From the NCBI GenBank assembly GCA_016795485.1, contig JAEUHM010000058.1:124001-188000 (forward strand): a stretch of DNA of 64,000 nucleotides. Reading direction: 5' to 3'. The DNA is from Verrucomicrobiaceae bacterium. GTDB lineage: Bacteria > Verrucomicrobiota > Verrucomicrobiia > Verrucomicrobiales > Verrucomicrobiaceae. Of the stretch, positions 63,923 through 64,000 are shown piece by piece. The translations under genes and the position numbers were made by a program. Positions within the stretch are counted from its first letter, which is position 1, and every line of letters begins with the position of its first letter. Below the pieces are notes generated by a model. The model made no database searches. It had not been told where the DNA came from and saw only the letters and a list, made by a program, of their open reading frames with translations.

Positions 63923-63956
63923 TGGCGGTGAGAGAGGGATTCGAACCCTCGGTACG
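63923..63956. repeat. Right attachment-site core within tRNA-Ser
   Basis: Thirty-four bases identical to 9666-9699. The match starts exactly at the last base of the tRNA CCA end and stops in the variable arm. This copy keeps the tRNA gene whole after integration. Confidence 0.9.
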
Positions 63957-64000
63957 GCTTTTCAACCGTACAACGATTTAGCAAACCGTCGCTTTCGACC
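63923..64000 (-). tRNA. serX: tRNA-Ser(GCU), 5' end outside window
   Basis: Read on the minus strand, the visible 78 bases show the end of the D-arm, anticodon stem ACGGT / ATCGT with loop TTGCTAA (anticodon GCT), a long variable arm with stem GTACGG / CCGTAC, T-arm GAGGGTTCGAATCCCTC, and acceptor strand TCTCACC followed by G and an encoded CCA. The long variable arm and the anticodon fix it as serine. About a dozen 5' bases lie beyond the window. The symbol is only a label. It is the integration target of the island. Confidence 0.92.

Larger units (their letters stand above)
9666..63956. mobile_element. Genomic island integrated at tRNA-Ser(GCU), about 54.3 kb
   Basis: A 34-bp perfect direct repeat (9666-9699 and 63923-63956) corresponds to the 3' end, including CCA, of the tRNA-Ser gene at the right edge. 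A tyrosine integrase gene begins 107 bases inside the left copy. Gene content changes sharply at 9666, from housekeeping genes to replication-type, regulatory and defence-type genes. No conjugation genes are seen, so it is more like a mobilisable or satellite island than a complete conjugative element. One island is assumed, although composite acquisition is possible given the broken gene copies at 19517 and 45060. Confidence 0.85.

Noticed and set aside
9666..63956. CRISPR array, insertion sequences or conjugation genes in the island
   Set aside because: I looked for regularly spaced repeats, transposase DDE or HUH motifs and for relaxase or type IV secretion genes, and saw none.

Overview
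The window is a bacterial chromosome segment of fairly high GC. Its gene content and style (a polysaccharide lyase 6-like protein, few clear Shine-Dalgarno sites, very large secreted proteins of unknown family) suggest a Verrucomicrobiota-type organism. That placement is an inference; no marker gene in the window proves it.

Two regions can be told apart. Positions 1 to about 9,665 look like ordinary chromosome: the end of an outer-membrane beta-barrel gene, a PL6-like lyase, a dihydrofolate reductase, cysK, a TPR membrane protein, a gene-poor stretch (4472-5328), and a leftward operon nagZ - ABC exporter - DUF423 - ADP-ribosylglycohydrolase. Positions 9,666 to 63,956 look like one integrated genomic island of about 54.3 kb. 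A 34-bp perfect direct repeat bounds it. The right copy is the 3' end, including CCA, of a tRNA-Ser(GCU) gene that runs off the window. The left copy lies about 0.1 kb upstream of a tyrosine integrase gene. A second, 21-bp paired repeat sits just inside both ends and may be the integrase arm-type site.

Inside the island, from left to right: (i) integrase and a replication/regulation module (hypothetical, amber-interrupted excisionase-like HTH, TOPRIM primase-like, DUF3987, small HTH proteins); (ii) a 1.1-kb segment flanked by a 44-bp GC-rich repeat and carrying a truncated polyvalent-protein-like ORF; (iii) an HNH endonuclease gene with a decayed HipS-like fragment; (iv) a 24-kb block (20238-44701) that I consider the most interesting part of the window; (v) an 18-kb leftward operon of defence-type genes (63662 to 45313).

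Block (iv) holds a MoxR-like AAA+ ATPase plus a TraB-like protein on the minus strand. Divergent from them are a sigma-region-4-like regulator, a zf-HC2 / transmembrane / caspase-like fusion, two very large secreted proteins, a polytopic membrane protein, a second canonical MoxR ATPase, a DUF58/vWA-type protein, a 935-residue helical protein and a membrane-anchored FGE-sulfatase-like protein. Three promoter-position copies of CCTTACC-N13-CCGGAA, all with the same 13-nt spacer, sit before the AAA/TraB pair, the sigma-like gene and the first giant secreted gene. This ties the block together as one regulon. I read it as a candidate envelope-spanning, NTP-dependent, caspase-bearing conflict or stress system under its own sigma/anti-sigma switch. 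The function is inference.

Block (v) encodes, in order of transcription: a DEAD-helicase/DUF1998 protein, a SNF2-type helicase and an Eco57I-type methyltransferase (a DISARM- or Druantia-like trio), a RES-domain protein, a cyclic-nucleotide-binding TIR effector and a class III cyclase (a Pycsar pair), a split HipA (kinase and small N-domain), an unrecognised protein, a DUF3293 protein, and a terminal pseudogene that is a chimera of an HNH gene and the methyltransferase tail. Intergenic gaps are short or overlapping throughout, which fits one long defence operon.
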